Translations under genes and position numbers: made by a program | Notes under the pieces: model-generated | The model's database searches: none | What the model was told of the DNA's origin: nothing | Seen by the model: only the letters and a program-made list of their open reading frames with translations | Source of the DNA: Caprimulgus europaeus | Taxonomy: Eukaryota > Chordata > Aves > Caprimulgiformes > Caprimulgidae | Direction of reading: 5' to 3' | Length of the DNA stretch: 64,000 nucleotides | Assembly: GCA_907165065.1 (NCBI GenBank) | Contig: OU015530.1 | Span: 45,696,965-45,760,964 of the forward strand | Part shown: positions 62,801 to 64,000 of the stretch, in pieces | How the letters are laid out: the number at the start of each line of letters is the position of its first letter | How positions within the stretch are numbered: the stretch's first letter is position 1

Positions 62801-63180
62801 AGCATAAGAAAGAAAAAAGTCAATGAATCTGGAACATAAATGGACAACTGGGAATAGAAACTATCACAGAGGGATTTTGGATGCATGAAAAAGGAAGTTA
62901 TTCCTGGATCTCATGATGCAAAAGGAGGGAGAAGTACTCAAGGCTTATAACTAAGAAACTATAGCAACTTGTGTTGGGTTGTTTTGAGGAGCAGTTAGGT
63001 CAGATGGCAAATTCAGAGGGAAGGAAGGAGAGAGATGATCTATATAGTGCAGTAGACATTGCATTCAGGTTTGGGGAGTATGTATGAAAAGTGACTAGAC
63101 TTTAATGACAAGTGTCTCTTTGTGTTTAACTGTAGTGATCTTTTTGCTATTTGACACTGCAGATCAATGCTTATATTTCA
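53819..63180. other. AT-rich stretch without recognised gene
   Basis: The block 58900-59150 is less AT-rich with a few CpGs. There is an old-repeat relic at 60826-60890, short A or T runs at 56731-56749, 59208-59221 and 60480-60490, and a 115-codon plus frame at 61860-62207 without recognisable domain. The text GAGGCACCCAGATTCAGG ... TTTAGGTGCC at 61998-62059 may be another old-repeat relic. Confidence 0.45.
60826..60890. repeat. Relic of an ancient amniote repeat
   Basis: GAGGGTAGGTCTACATGAAG ... GACCTGAGCTTGCAGTGCTC follows the pattern of an old amniote element that begins GGGTATGTCTACACTGCA and carries CTGAGCTTGC words. About 65 bp are recognisable. Family name not assigned. Confidence 0.4.
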
Positions 63181-63184
63181 TCCT

Positions 63185-63285
63185 GATATGCACACATATA
63201 GAACATATATGTGTATATGCACCCAACATTGTATATACAGACACATATGTACATATACATGTATGTACATATGTACATAACACAT
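63185..63285. repeat. ATGTACAT/ACATATGT palindromic microsatellite
   Basis: Degenerate alternating purine-pyrimidine sequence of ACATAT/GTATAT/ATGTACAT words. The self-complementary octamer ATGTACAT occurs at 63247-63254, 63263-63270 and 63271-63278, with ACATGT between. Such sequence can extrude cruciforms. It is probably variable in length. Confidence 0.75.
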
Positions 63286-64000
63286 TAACATAATGTGCTT
63301 TCTCTCCATAATGTTTTTTTACAATTTAGAAGTATTTCGATATATATTCTATGTCCTAAACGTGTATTGTAATTTTTTATTTTTTAAATCAGGGTAGAAA
63401 GAATTAACATGGACTTTTTTTTTTTCAAATTAATTCTTGGTTTATTTCTTGTCAGTAGGTCAATGAAATTTATTTTAGTCACCATTTACTTTATCTCTAC
63501 TCACTTTTACAAAGTTGCTCACACTTAAAGTATGTATTTCAGCAACAGTAATTGATTTAAAACATTCAATTGTTAAACTAAGTGTAATTCTTGGTGAGCA
63601 GGGACAGATTTTGGCCTTGAGACAAACTGAAGATCTAAACTAGCTACGCACAGCTCAGGAAAGGAGGATATACTGAAACAAAAGGCAGTGTCTGTGGGGC
63701 TAGGAGTATCTAACTGCATATAATCTGTCTGTATGAGTAAGTTTCTTTCATTTGATATATGTAGGTTAGGGTGCAAAGAACTGAAAGAGAAAGGAGGAGG
63801 AAAGTTTGAAATAGCTTCTGCAGTTGCACATCAAGTCTAAGAGACGTACCCCAGCACAGAGTGTGTTCATTCTATATGACAAAGATGTTACAGACATGGG
63901 AGATGCATGCACTGGCAATAAGAGTTCCTCTTTGCAATGAGAAGGCTAGAAAATTTAAATCCTGGACTAGACAGCCATGTAGATGACTAAAACTAGTAAA
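63286..64000. other. AT-rich stretch without recognised gene
   Basis: Nothing recognised apart from a T run near 63415-63425. Confidence 0.5.

Noticed and set aside
1-64000. CRISPR arrays, tRNA, rRNA, bacterial operons
   Set aside because: No regularly spaced repeats, no B-box-like GGTTCGAATCC sequence and no ribosomal RNA landmarks were seen. CR1 and avian LTR content points to a bird nuclear genome.

Overview
This window reads as nuclear DNA of a bird, in a gene-poor, AT-rich intergenic or intronic stretch. The main evidence is five fragments of CR1 retrotransposons. Four end in the characteristic CR1 tail (variants of GATGATCTTT followed by ATTCTATGAT or TTCTGTGATT); the fifth is recognised from its internal sequence. 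There is also one near-complete solo LTR of a type common in avian genomes (TGTCCTGGTT to ATCACA) and several short relics of the old amniote repeats built around CCCATTGACTTCA. No bacterial, organellar or CRISPR-like organisation is present. I recognise no complete protein-coding gene, rRNA or tRNA. Species cannot be fixed from what is visible.

Layout. 1-2.1 kb holds a long purine-rich pentanucleotide array, a 31-base T run next to a possible poly(A)-tailed insertion, and two CR1 pieces meeting tail to tail. 2.1-7.4 kb is AT-rich sequence broken by a GC-richer block with a TATA box (about 4.2-4.68 kb, possibly an old LTR), a compact nest of alternative hairpins with two CACGTG boxes (6.4 kb) and a third CR1. 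7.4-38.7 kb is mostly unrecognised AT-rich DNA containing short ancient-repeat relics, several clear stem-loops (the best at 12.1-12.2 kb) and a few exon-like stretches. 38.7-39.2 kb has a TTCC tetranucleotide array and a 38-bp tandem duplication. 44.7-45.1 kb is the longest CR1 3' end, 48.25-48.86 kb the solo LTR, and 53.4-53.8 kb a reverse-strand CR1. The last 10 kb is AT-rich DNA ending in an ATGTACAT-based palindromic microsatellite.

Coding potential is uncertain. The best exon-like segment is on the minus strand at 50670-50829: 53 open codons with an amino-acid mix unlike translated AT-rich noise, flanked by good splice signals. Several plus-strand segments (5966-6017, 8203-8271, 12788-12824, 24828-24910, 51778-51857) also have splice-like borders and open frames, and the first four are phase-compatible. 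Segments this short pass such tests by chance, so they are offered as candidates only. If any are real, the window lies in the introns of one or more large genes. I did not find a convincing new biological system; the most distinctive unexplained signal is the ATGAAAG/CTTTCAT hairpin near 12.17 kb.
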